Origin: a virus
Strand: one strand, 5' to 3'
Virus record (IMG/VR): IMGVR_UViG_3300028027_000002
Location: 1-64,000 of that record
DNA length: 64,000 nucleotides
Shown here: positions 39,012 to 48,100 of the stretch, piece after piece
Layout: each line of letters starts with the position of its first letter
Position numbering within the stretch: the stretch's first letter is position 1
The notes under the pieces: model-generated
What the model saw: only the letters and a program-made list of their open reading frames with translations
The model's database searches: none
Told to the model about the DNA's origin: nothing
Translations under genes and position numbers: made by a program

Positions 39012-40160
39012 ATGTCGGAACAAAATATAGAAAAGAACCAGCCTGGAACATCAGGTAATCTTGGTGGAACAGCACCAGGACTGTATCAGGGACAAGGTGC
39101 ATTCGCATCAGGCTCAGACGCAGGTTCAAACGTACCAGGTAATTACACCGATGGTGGCGTGTTAGGAAATATCCCAACAGCACTATCAGGCGTTACATCT
39201 GGACCAAATGCAGTTAACCCTTCAGGTGAGGCTGGATCAGGTATCCTACGCCCAGAGCAAGCACGTCGTTTTATTGACTACGTGTGGGATGCAACCATTC
39301 TCGCCCAAGATGGCCGTCGCGTTACAATGAGAGCCAACACAATGGAACTCGAAAAGGTAAACGTCGGAGAGCGTGTAATTCGTGCAGCAGCGCAAGCAGT
39401 TGGCGACTACACAAACGCAGGTGCAACATTCTCAAAGGTTGAATTGACTACAAAGAAGATTCGTCTTGACTGGGAAGTATCTGCAGAAGCACTAGAAGAT
39501 AATATCGAAGGAGCAGCACTAGAAGATCACATTGTCCGTTTGATGACAAATGCTTTTGGTAACGATATCGAAGACCTTGCTATTAATGGTACAGGTTCAG
39601 GTAGCGATGCATTCCTTGGAATTATGAACGGTTTCGTAAACCGTGTTAAGACTGATGGAGATGCACATGAGTCTGTTGTAACAGTCGCTAATAACGCCTG
39701 GACACCAGAAGTTATGCAGAACATCATTCTAGCAATGCCACGTAAGTATCGTGCAATCAAGAACAATCTAAAGTTCTATGCTGGTACAGATGTATTCCAG
39801 GGAATCGTTAAGAATAACGGTACTTTGGCAGACGCAGTTGCTGAAGCATTTGCTTCACGTGCTGGTGGTACTCCAGGAAATCGTCAAGCATACCTTGATG
39901 GTGGAGCACAGACATTCGGTGGAGCACGTACAACACGTGTTCTCGGAGTAGACGTACAAGAAGTTCCTTACTACCCTGCAGGATATGTCGACTTGACATT
40001 CCCACAGAACCGTGTATGGGGATTCCAGCGTGACATCACTGTAAACCGTGAATACAAGCCAAAGAAGGATACTGTAGAATACACAGTCTTCGTTCGCTTC
40101 GGTCTTCAGTGGGAAGAGCAAGATGCAATCGCATTCGCTGACGCTGCATCAGATGCATAA
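39012..40160 (+). CDS. Major capsid protein (HK97 fold)
   Basis: A 382-aa protein. A glycine-rich N-terminus (about residues 1-70) is probably removed by the protease. LRPEQARRFIDYVWDATILAQ, KIRLDWEVSAEALEDNIEG, GNDIEDLAINGTGSGSDAFLG and RVWGFQRDITVNREYKPKKDTVEYTVFVRFG are the HK97 E-loop, spine and A-domain type sequences. AGGAGGTGACAAT precedes the ATG. Followed by a strong terminator, as expected for the most abundant product. Confidence 0.88.
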   Translation: MSEQNIEKNQPGTSGNLGGTAPGLYQGQGAFASGSDAGSNVPGNYTDGGVLGNIPTALSGVTSGPNAVNPSGEAGSGILRPEQARRFIDYVWDATILAQDGRRVTMRANTMELEKVNVGERVIRAAAQAVGDYTNAGATFSKVELTTKKIRLDWEVSAEALEDNIEGAALEDHIVRLMTNAFGNDIEDLAINGTGSGSDAFLGIMNGFVNRVKTDGDAHESVVTVANNAWTPEVMQNIILAMPRKYRAIKNNLKFYAGTDVFQGIVKNNGTLADAVAEAFASRAGGTPGNRQAYLDGGAQTFGGARTTRVLGVDVQEVPYYPAGYVDLTFPQNRVWGFQRDITVNREYKPKKDTVEYTVFVRFGLQWEEQDAIAFADAASDA

Positions 40161-40181
40161 TCTGTAAACAGTACAATTTAG

Positions 40182-40217
40182 GGGGAGTAGGAGTTAGTTC
40201 TCCTGCTCCCCTTATTA
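40182..40217 (+). terminator. Strong terminator after capsid gene
   Basis: GGGGAGTAGGAG (40182-40193) pairs with CTCCTGCTCCCC (40200-40211) through 11 Watson-Crick pairs and one U-G, with a six-base loop, then TTATTA. Confidence 0.85.
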
Positions 40218-40227
40218 CTTATAATGA

Positions 40228-40233
40228 TATAAT
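40228..40233 (+). promoter_or_regulatory. Extended -10 promoter with leader
   Basis: TGA-TATAAT directly after the capsid terminator; AAGGAGGAATT leads to the ATG at 40251. It restarts transcription for the connector genes. Confidence 0.6.
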
Positions 40234-40250
40234 ACTAACAAGGAGGAATT

Positions 40251-40700
40251 ATGGAAAACATTAATGAAAATCCAATTGTAGAAGAAACAACATACGAATC
40301 ACCAGTTTTTGAAGCACCCGTTGTAGAAGAACCTGTTGTAGAAGCCCCAGTGGTTGAGCATGTAGAAGAAACTCCAATTGTAGAAGAGGCTGCTCAAGAA
40401 GTAGTTGAAGCACCTGCATACCAGGCACCTGAAGAAGTTCAGGCACTTGGATCAGTAGCAGCAGGAGTCATTGGAGCAACAACAGCACCAAAGGCAACTG
40501 AAAGAAAGAAGAGCGCAAAGGTTGCAGAGCCTAAAGAAACTGTAGCACTTTACTCAACAAAGAATGTAACATGGTCAGAGGTGGGTAAGGTCTATCGTGG
40601 CTATAACATTGTTAGCAAGGATGCTGCTGAAAAGTGGCTTACTCGTTCACACATTCGCATAGCAACCCCAGAAGAAGTTGCCAAGGAATTCGGTAAGTAA
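40251..40700 (+). CDS. PVVE-repeat head protein
   Basis: A 149-aa protein. Residues 15-70 are degenerate repeats of (E/A)-PVVEE and PVVEAP, Glu/Val/Pro-rich. A basic linker (TERKKSAKVAEPK) follows, then a compact C-terminal domain (VTWSEVGKVYRGYNIVSKDAAEKWLTRSHIRIATPEEVAKEFG) that looks like a small alpha/beta binding module. It may be a head-associated or decoration protein. Strong ribosome site. Confidence 0.6.
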   Translation: MENINENPIVEETTYESPVFEAPVVEEPVVEAPVVEHVEETPIVEEAAQEVVEAPAYQAPEEVQALGSVAAGVIGATTAPKATERKKSAKVAEPKETVALYSTKNVTWSEVGKVYRGYNIVSKDAAEKWLTRSHIRIATPEEVAKEFGK

Positions 40701-40703
40701 TTC

Positions 40704-41624
40704 ATGGAGATATTGAGAGTTCCGCCATACGATGACATTGTTGTAAATTTTGTTGTACCTTCAGGGTACGAAGATGCAGATATTTACGCAAGGGTAACAG
40801 ATATGGCGGACCTTTCAGTACAAACTTTAGATTTTAATGGTTGGTCAACAGGTGATAACATAAACATATATCTTCCTGGAAGGTATGATAATAACTACAG
40901 AGTAGAGATTTTTACAATTGGCGAGGGTGAAGAATTAATTCACGAAGAGTACTACGAACTAGTTCGACCATATGTAGATCCAAACACATTAGGAACAACT
41001 GCATCAGAGATTGCAGAATATAAAATTTTAGAATTAGTAGCAAGATCCATGATAGACACATTTGTGCCAGAAGGATTTTATAACAAAAAGATAACAATAG
41101 TTGGAACTGGTAACGGATCAGATTACTTTTCTTTATGGGAAAAGGTTTACAGAATATTTAAGGTTTATGAGAACAATGTTTTAGTTTATGATAGATCAAA
41201 TCCAGACTTAGGTGACTATCAATATGCAATAACACCAGATAAGACTGCTATACAAAGAGTTCGTGCAGATGTGCTTGAGTTAAATAGGTATGAGTCAACA
41301 GCACAAAATCTACCAGTAGCAAGTGGAGACCTTGGCTACTATGGATACGAAGGAATATCTTTCCCGTCAGGATATGACTACACATTTGTTGTAGACCATG
41401 GATATTTGAATGTTCCTGACGATGTTGTGCATGCAGCCAAGTTATTAATTGAAGATCTTAAGTGTGGAAAGTTAGATTATTACAAGAGATACATAACAGC
41501 ATATAATACAGATCAGTTTAGAATTCAGTTTGATAAGGCAATGCTTGGCGGTACTGGTAACTTCTTAGTTGATAAGATACTTGACAAATATGTTAAGACC
41601 ATTGTCAAGCCAGGGATAATTTAA
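40704..41624 (+). CDS. Head-tail connector protein
   Basis: A 306-aa protein. The N-terminal third is beta-rich (DIYARVTDMADLSVQTLDFNG), the middle GYEGISFPSGYDYTFVVDHG, and the C-terminal helices (DDVVHAAKLLIEDLKCGKLDYYKRYITAYNTDQFR) resemble the helical bundle of head-tail adaptors (gp6/gp15 type). Gene order capsid, connector, stopper, completion, terminator supports the role. The start overlaps a short spacer after 40700. Confidence 0.6.
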   Translation: MEILRVPPYDDIVVNFVVPSGYEDADIYARVTDMADLSVQTLDFNGWSTGDNINIYLPGRYDNNYRVEIFTIGEGEELIHEEYYELVRPYVDPNTLGTTASEIAEYKILELVARSMIDTFVPEGFYNKKITIVGTGNGSDYFSLWEKVYRIFKVYENNVLVYDRSNPDLGDYQYAITPDKTAIQRVRADVLELNRYESTAQNLPVASGDLGYYGYEGISFPSGYDYTFVVDHGYLNVPDDVVHAAKLLIEDLKCGKLDYYKRYITAYNTDQFRIQFDKAMLGGTGNFLVDKILDKYVKTIVKPGII

Positions 41625-42070
41625 TGATATGCGAAGAGCCAGACTTTATATTCCCAATGCTTGCAGATGTCTATCATCCAATAGTTGAGCAGGGAGTTTA
41701 CGGTAACGTAGAAAAGACATGGATTCTAGATAGAACAATTGCCTGTTCTTTCGCACCAGCAGGCGGAGCATTTAAAGAAGAAGTAACTCCCAATGTAAAT
41801 ATAACACAAGATAAAATTCTTATTGGCAGAGCAAAGACAGACATAAGAATGTCAAGCCTTGAAGCAAAAAACTCAATTACAAATGTTATAGTTACAAACC
41901 TTAGAGACAAAAACTGTAACGAAATACACTTAGAAACATCTGGTCCCCGTGCAGGCAAGTCTACTATCTTTGAGATTGCAACACAAGATCCTTTCGTAGG
42001 TCCATTCGGTTCAACAGAGTATTACAAGTTAATCATAAGAAGGTCTGAGAATCAGGCGGTAGATGTATGA
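41624..42070 (+). CDS. Head-tail stopper-like protein
   Basis: A 148-aa protein, start overlapping the previous stop. DVYHPIVEQGVYGNVEKTWI and EIATQDPFVGPFGSTEYYKLIIRR give a small beta-barrel pattern like head-tail stoppers (gp16/FII type). Follows the connector gene directly and overlaps the next gene by four bases. Confidence 0.55.
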   Translation: MICEEPDFIFPMLADVYHPIVEQGVYGNVEKTWILDRTIACSFAPAGGAFKEEVTPNVNITQDKILIGRAKTDIRMSSLEAKNSITNVIVTNLRDKNCNEIHLETSGPRAGKSTIFEIATQDPFVGPFGSTEYYKLIIRRSENQAVDV

Positions 42071-42741
42071 TTAAAGTAAAGTTTAACAATAGACAGTTTA
42101 ATAAAGATATGAAAAACATTATTGATTACTCAACTGGTTTTGCCGAAGGGATACAAAAAGGTAAAAAAGATTTTCTTAATAATCTAGGTGCTGACGTATC
42201 AGAAATAGCCTCACAGTTCATTGATACAAATGCTAGAGTGTCTCCAGATACCCTGCATCACGTATACGAGTGGTATAAAAACGGTAGCCCAGAAGCAAGA
42301 CTATTTGACATACAGTATACAGTTAGCAACATAGGGCTTTCTTTTATATCACAGTTTAAACAATCTAACTCAGTTAAAGAAGGGTCTAATGAACCTTTTC
42401 GTGATAAGGCTATAATCATGGAAACTGGTACTTCTGTCGTAATAAGGCCACGTAATGCAGAGGCTTTAAGGTTTGAAGTTGATGGACAAATAGTTTATAC
42501 AAAGAACCCAGTTGTTGTTCAGAATCCAGGTGGAAACACTCAGGGAGAGTTTGAAAAAGCATTTGATATGTTCTTTAGTAGATATTTTACTCAAGCATTT
42601 TTAAATAGTGGGAATCTTAAACAGTACTTTGAGAACCCATCAGTATACAAGAAAAACTTAGGAAAGGGCAAGCGTGGCGGAAGATCAACTGGTATTTCTA
42701 CAGGGTATCGTTGGGTCGCTAATGCTTCGGTGGCATCATAA
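42067..42741 (+). CDS. Tail-completion (HK97 gp10-like) protein
   Basis: A 224-aa protein. IKVKFNNRQFNKDMKNIIDY, a helical central part with RVSPDTLHHVYEWYKNG, and FMFFSRYFTQAF-type helices resemble neck/tail-completion proteins in this location (HK97 gp10 family). The ATG overlaps the previous stop. Basic C-terminus (KGKRGGRS). Inferred mostly from gene order. Confidence 0.5.
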   Translation: MIKVKFNNRQFNKDMKNIIDYSTGFAEGIQKGKKDFLNNLGADVSEIASQFIDTNARVSPDTLHHVYEWYKNGSPEARLFDIQYTVSNIGLSFISQFKQSNSVKEGSNEPFRDKAIIMETGTSVVIRPRNAEALRFEVDGQIVYTKNPVVVQNPGGNTQGEFEKAFDMFFSRYFTQAFLNSGNLKQYFENPSVYKKNLGKGKRGGRSTGISTGYRWVANASVAS

Positions 42742-43280
42742 TGACAGAGCCTTTATCAACTTTAAATACACCAGTTTTATGGATTAATAAATACCTTCAA
42801 GAAAAGATTGAAGAATTTGCATCTAATGGGGATCCAATAGCATTTTTCCCAACGTCCCCGTCAACAATAGATCAGTTGACACAAAGTTTTCCAGATGGGG
42901 GAGGAGCCTTTTGTGTATATGACAGAATGTTTAGAATGCGTAGAGGACCCTTTCCTCATATCAAATGTGAGCAAATATTGTATTATTTTTATGCACAGGG
43001 TAGTGCCCCAACAGTACAAATGCTTAAGATACAGGAGTCAGTTCTTAGATTGATGGACCGTGGAGATGAAACTGCTGAAGACATAAATGCCTGGGCCAGG
43101 GATAAGACTTTTGACGGTATGACATGCAAGTTCTATTTTCACAACTTTAAGATTTACCAACTAGAAGAAGCAAGAGACATAGTCGATTTTGGAACAGCCC
43201 GAACATATGCGGGTAACAAAATAATTATTGACTACGACTATCATCAAAGACAAGATATTATAGACTCAGTAAACGCTTAA
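42741..43280 (+). CDS. Tail terminator-like protein
   Basis: A 179-aa protein. WINKYLQEKIEEFASNGDPI, the SFPDGGGAFCVYDRMF strand and LKIQESVLRLMDRGDETAED helix fit the alpha/beta fold of tail terminators (gpU type), which cap the tail tube. Gene order, directly before the tube protein, agrees. Starts at the stop of the preceding gene (TAATG). Confidence 0.55.
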   Translation: MTEPLSTLNTPVLWINKYLQEKIEEFASNGDPIAFFPTSPSTIDQLTQSFPDGGGAFCVYDRMFRMRRGPFPHIKCEQILYYFYAQGSAPTVQMLKIQESVLRLMDRGDETAEDINAWARDKTFDGMTCKFYFHNFKIYQLEEARDIVDFGTARTYAGNKIIIDYDYHQRQDIIDSVNA

Positions 43281-43320
43281 AAAAGGGCTGTATAATTAAC
43301 TTGAGGAAACAAGCCCTTTT
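43281..43320 (+). terminator. Hairpin with promoter in its loop
   Basis: AAAAGGGCT (43281-43289) pairs with AGCCCTTTT (43312-43320). The 22-base loop contains TATAAT (43291-43296), preceded by GCTG. Upstream transcripts would stop and a new one start for the tail-tube gene. GAGGTGAAAAAT precedes its ATG. Confidence 0.55.
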
Positions 43321-43350
43321 AATCCAAAAGAAAAAAAAGAGGTGAAAAAT

Positions 43351-43995
43351 ATGGCATATACACGTGGTAGCAGCAACAATATTATTGTTGGAGCAGCAGC
43401 CCTCTTCACACATGAAGACGGCGTACTAACAGAAGCAGCCCTTCCAGGTTACGTAGCAGGAGACTCTTTCAAGGATACCCTTGAAGCAGATGCTGATTTC
43501 CGTAACATTGGTTACACAATGAATGGTTTGGAAATTCAATTCCAGCCAGACTTTGGTGAGGTTGCAGTAGATCAGGTTCTTGACGTTGCTAAGTTGTTCA
43601 AGCAAGGCATGCAGGTAAACCTAAATACTACATTCGCAGAATCAACACTAGAGAATCTTCTATTTGCATTAGCAGGTAAGGATTCAGATCTAGGTGCAGT
43701 ATCAGGAACAGGACTAGGTGCAGGCTCTGCATCACTTAACCTTTCAGCAGGAGACATTGGCGAATGCCCAGTCGAACGTGGTTTGGTTGCAGTTGGTCCA
43801 GGAACTGGAGATTGCGAAGCAGGATCTTCAATCGAAAGAATCTATGTAGCATACCGTGCACTTTCAATCGAAAGCGTATCAGTATCTGCAAAGAGAGACG
43901 AAGCGACAATGTTCGAAGTATCATTCCGTCTTCTTCCAAACGATAACGCATCATACGGTAAGATCGTAGATCGCACTATCCCAGCAGGCGCATAA
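43351..43995 (+). CDS. Major tail (tube) protein
   Basis: A 214-aa protein starting MAYTRGSSNNIIVGAAALFT. YTMNGLEIQFQPDFGEVAVDQV, NLNTTFAESTLENLLFALAG and ISVSAKRDEATMFEVSFRLLPND-like strands give the tail-tube beta-barrel pattern. Start at the ATG five bases after GAGGTG; a GTG at 43342 falls inside that site. Placed before the chaperones and tape measure, with its own terminators on both sides, as expected for a highly made protein. Confidence 0.8.
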   Translation: MAYTRGSSNNIIVGAAALFTHEDGVLTEAALPGYVAGDSFKDTLEADADFRNIGYTMNGLEIQFQPDFGEVAVDQVLDVAKLFKQGMQVNLNTTFAESTLENLLFALAGKDSDLGAVSGTGLGAGSASLNLSAGDIGECPVERGLVAVGPGTGDCEAGSSIERIYVAYRALSIESVSVSAKRDEATMFEVSFRLLPNDNASYGKIVDRTIPAGA

Positions 43996-44017
43996 TACAA
44001 CTTAATATATACAGTTT

Positions 44018-44046
44018 AGCCCAGGCCCTAAAAAGTCTGGGCTTTT
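44018..44046 (+). terminator. Rho-independent terminator after tail-tube gene
   Basis: AGCCCAG (44018-44024) pairs with CTGGGCT (44037-44043), followed by TTT. The next promoter, TGT-TATACT, begins four bases later. Confidence 0.75.
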
Positions 44047-44050
44047 CTGT

Positions 44051-44056
44051 TATACT
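44051..44056 (+). promoter_or_regulatory. Extended -10 promoter, leaderless
   Basis: TGT-TATACT, six bases before the ATG at 44063. Confidence 0.55.
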
Positions 44057-44062
44057 ATATAT

Positions 44063-44746
44063 ATGGCAACAACTGTATATAATACAAAAAATATTGTTCT
44101 ACAAGACGGGGTAGAGATAGAACTGTCTCCATTAAAAATAAAATATCTTAGACAACTAATGGATAACTTTGATGAGGTTAGAAATGCACAAGGAGATCTT
44201 GAGGCAATCGTAGCCCTATCAAAGTGTGCAAGAATTTGTATGAAGCAATTTAGACCAGAGATTACTCAAACACAAGAGATGCTAGAAGAATATGTTAACT
44301 TACAGGACATCTATGACATTCTAGACATAACTGCTGGTATTAAGATTAATGATAAATCAGAAGAGCCAGTAAAAAAACAAGCAGTTGATAGTGGTTCATC
44401 TTGGGAAGAACTTGACCTTGCAAAGTTAGAGTCTGAAGTATTTTTGCTGGGGATTTGGAAAGACTACGAAGAACTAGAAACATCACTATCCATGCCAGAG
44501 TTAATGATAACCCTATCTATTAGCAGAGAGTTAAACTACGATGAAAAGAAATTCCTTGCAGCGATGCAGGGTGTAGACCTAGACAAAAATGCTGAAAAAT
44601 CCAATGCCTGGGAAGAAATGAAAGCCAGAGTGTTTAGTGGTGGTCAAGCATCTAACTCAAAAGACATTGTTGCACTGCAAGGATATAACGCAACAAGGGC
44701 TGGATTTGGAATTGGAATGGGCTTAGACTACGAAAAAGTAGACTAA
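44063..44746 (+). CDS. Tail assembly chaperone, long form
   Basis: A 227-aa protein. Residues 1-100 (VLQDGVEIELSPLKIKYLRQ, MKQFRPEITQ, YVNLQDIYDILDITAGI) resemble the chaperone N-domain and are paralogous to the 44795 protein. A C-terminal extension (WEELDLAKLESEVFLLGIWK...) matches the T-like extension usually made by -1 frameshift. Here it is continuous, so no slippage is needed. Should coat the tape measure during tail assembly. Confidence 0.65.
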   Translation: MATTVYNTKNIVLQDGVEIELSPLKIKYLRQLMDNFDEVRNAQGDLEAIVALSKCARICMKQFRPEITQTQEMLEEYVNLQDIYDILDITAGIKINDKSEEPVKKQAVDSGSSWEELDLAKLESEVFLLGIWKDYEELETSLSMPELMITLSISRELNYDEKKFLAAMQGVDLDKNAEKSNAWEEMKARVFSGGQASNSKDIVALQGYNATRAGFGIGMGLDYEKVD

Positions 44747-44764
44747 AAACACGCCTGTTTATGG

Positions 44765-44770
44765 TATAAT
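44765..44770 (+). promoter_or_regulatory. Extended -10 promoter
   Basis: TGG-TATAAT, followed by GGAGGA and the ATG at 44795. A small AAACA/TGTTT hairpin lies just upstream. Confidence 0.5.
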
Positions 44771-44794
44771 TAAACAACTACAATGGAGGAAATC

Positions 44795-45118
44795 ATGGTT
44801 AAAGAAGTAGAAAACAAGAATCAACTGTCCCTTATAGACGGAACAAAGTTTGAGATTAAGCCACTAAAGATATCTCTACTTAAGCCTTTTATGGAGAACT
44901 TTGCTAAACTGCAAGAAGTTGCAGATGATAATAGCAAGTCAATGGATGTTCTTATTGATTGCGTACAAATTGCATTTAAACAATACTTGCCTGCAATTGC
45001 AGACAACAGAGAGGCGATTGAGGAAAATCTAGATCTTCCTACAGTCTACAAGATCATTGATGCTGCTTCAGGAATGCAACTTTCTGATGCAACAGGTCTT
45101 CTAAACTCAATCAAGTAA
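44795..45118 (+). CDS. Tail assembly chaperone, short form
   Basis: A 107-aa protein starting MVKEVENKNQLSLIDGTKFE. IKPLKISLLKPFMENF, FKQYLPAIADN and LDLPTVYKIIDAASGMQL match the N-domain of the 44063 protein, without its C-terminal extension. I chose the ATG at 44795 because GGAGGA sits six bases upstream; the ATG at 44783 overlaps that site. Acts with the long form on the tape measure. Confidence 0.65.
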   Translation: MVKEVENKNQLSLIDGTKFEIKPLKISLLKPFMENFAKLQEVADDNSKSMDVLIDCVQIAFKQYLPAIADNREAIEENLDLPTVYKIIDAASGMQLSDATGLLNSIK

Positions 45119-45131
45119 AGAGGTGTGCTGA

Positions 45132-48100
45132 TTGGCTGACGTAAATGCAAATATTGGTATTAATTTTGATACCAGTCAAGCCTTAGCACAATTACGTCAG
45201 TTACAGGCTGGTCTCAGCCGTTTTAATCAAACCCTAACTCAGGGTAATGTTGCAGCAATGAATGCACAAAAGGCTCTTAACAGCCAGTTGATGCAGGCCA
45301 TTAATGCAACTGGAAAATTTGTTGCAACTCAGAAAGATGTAGCCACAAGCACATCTTCTTTTACGCAGGCACTTGAAAAAAATCAATTGTCGATGCGACA
45401 ATACTTTAGATACACCGCTGCTGCAGCAACTCAAAATACAAAAGTATTTAAGGGTATGTTTGCACAAGAGCGTGAGACTTTAACACGTGCTAGTAAAGAT
45501 AGAGTAAAACTCCTACAGTCTCAGTATATCCAGATGCAGGCTGCAAATGGAAATATGATCAAGGTTCTTCAGGTTATTCCAAAGCACCTAAAGATGGTCA
45601 ATGGACAGTATGCAGATTATGCAACACGAATGCAAATGGCTGCACAAAGACAGCAATTTTTAAATAAACTATTAAGTCAAGGCTCAACCCAACTCCTGAA
45701 TTTTGGTAAGAATACTCAGTGGGCAGGTCGCCAGTTAATGGTTGGTTTAACTATTCCTCTTACGATTCTAGGATCAACTGCAGCAAAAACATTTATGGAA
45801 ATGGAGCAGGCAGTAACCAAGTTCTCCAGAGTATATGGAGATATGACAACTGGAAATGATGCGACAAACAGAGCAATTGCAGACATTCAACTACTTGCAA
45901 AAGAATTTACAAAGTATGGCATTGCAGTAAAAGATACTGTAGAGATGGCTGCAACAGCAGCAGCAATGGGTTTAACTGGAGGGGCTTTAAATGCACAAGT
46001 AATTCAAGCAACTAGGCTTGCAGTACTTGGACAGGTAGAACAGCAGCAAGCGCTAGAGACAACAATCTCTCTTACAAATGCTTTTGGAATTGCTTCTGAA
46101 GATCTAGCAAAAAAGATTAACTTTCTTAACGCAGTAGAAAACCAGACTGTTCTTTCTATTGAAGACTTAACAATAGCAGTTCCAAAGGCTGGTCCAGTTA
46201 TTAGGCAACTTGGAGGATCTGTAGAAGACCTAGCATTCTTTATGACTGCAATGAAGGAAGGTGGAATTAACGCATCAGAAGGTGCTAACGCACTTAAGTC
46301 TGGTCTTGCTTCTATGATTAACCCTTCTAAGAAGGCTAGTGAATTTCTTGCTGAACTTGGAATTAATATTACAGGAATTGTTAACGCAAATGCTGGAGAC
46401 TTAAAGGGAACTGTTATAGGATTTGCTAGAGCCTTAGATACACTAGATCCCCTTAACCGTGCCCGTGCAATTGAGCAAATGTTTGGTAAGTTCCAGTTTG
46501 CACGTCTTTCAACACTATTCCAAAATATAACAAAAGATGGAAGTCAGGCTTCTAGAGCACTTGGACTTGCTGGTGCATCAGTTGAAGAGTTAGCAATCTT
46601 GTCTGAACGAGAACTTGGCAAGGTTGAAGATATGACTGGTGCTAAGTTTAAGAAGTCTATGGAAAATCTTAAACTTCAGTTAATCCCAATAGGTAAAGCA
46701 TTTTTGCAAGCAGTAACTCCTATAGTTAATTTTGTTGGAAGAATTCTAGAAAAGTTTAATACTTTAAGTGATGGAACTAAAAAAGTTGTAACAGTTATCA
46801 TTGGAGTTATTGGCGGTCTTGCACCAGTTGCGTTGATGACTTTTGGTGTTCTGATGAACGCAGTTGCAAATGGAATTAAATTATTTGCAAAACTTCGTGG
46901 AGGAATTGCTCAACTTAATGGATCAAACAATGTTCTTGGTGGAGGGTTTGAATATTTAACTAACGAGCAAACTGAAAACGTTGCACAGGCTAATGCTTTA
47001 CACACATCTCATAGTCAACTAATTTCTACATTTAATGTTGAAGCAGCATCAGTTCAAGCATTAGCAGCAGCATATCAAACTGCAGCATCTCAGGCAAGAG
47101 CCCTTGCTCAATCATCTCCAGGATTATTTAACACGGTACCAGGACCAACAGGAGCAGTAGCAGGACTACCAAAGAAGTTTGCAAGAGGTGGAGTTGTTCC
47201 AGGTACAGGAAATAAAGATACTGTGCCAGCAATGCTTACTCCAGGAGAAGTTGTTCTATCAAAAGATATGGTCAAAAATAATCCAGAACTTATTGCTGGA
47301 ATTATGAATGGCAGTGTTAAAAAGTATTCACAATCAACAAACGTAGAGGGTGGTGGATTTTCTGCAGAGGGTCTAGCAATACGAGCAGCACAGATGAAGG
47401 AAGTTTACCTTGGCACTGGTAGCGAAGGGTTTGACAAGAGAGTCAAAGGACTTATAGATGGGGCAATTTCTGTTGGAGAGGCAGGAGTTAAAAGAATAAT
47501 TGAGTTTGCTAGAGCATCTGGAGAAGAGATTGTAGCGTCACAAACAGAGGCTATGAATCGTTGGCGAAGCGCAATGCTTGATGAAGCAGATGCAGCCCTT
47601 GCTGCTGTACCAGATAGATCTGCTTCAAAGGATGAAATAAAAGAGTTTTTAAAGACTAGAGCGCTTGGCTCATCAAATGCTTTTGATACGCTGGATACTC
47701 ATGGAGGACAAAACAAAGCAAAAACTTTTGCACATACAGAACTATCAACGCCAGTTTCTTATGAAGAAGCATTGCGTGTGTCTAGCCAAAGTAAAAGAGT
47801 TTCTGACAGAATTAAGTTAATACAAGGGGGGGCAGACTGGGCCAATAATCTTCCAGATAGCGATCCAAGAAAACCTAAAACTCCAATTACACCAGAGTTT
47901 AGAGCAGTTTCTGCTGCAGGTTTTGAGGGAATTACACAAGAAACAAATAAAGAACTAGACCTAGGCACAGCAAGTGTTACTAAGTTTGTTGATGAATTTA
48001 CTAATTTAGATCCAATTGAAAAGTGGGGGACAAGTCTTAGAAATGCTGGACTTGATATTGATGCTCATGCAGAAGATATCAGGCAACTCGATGCAATTTA

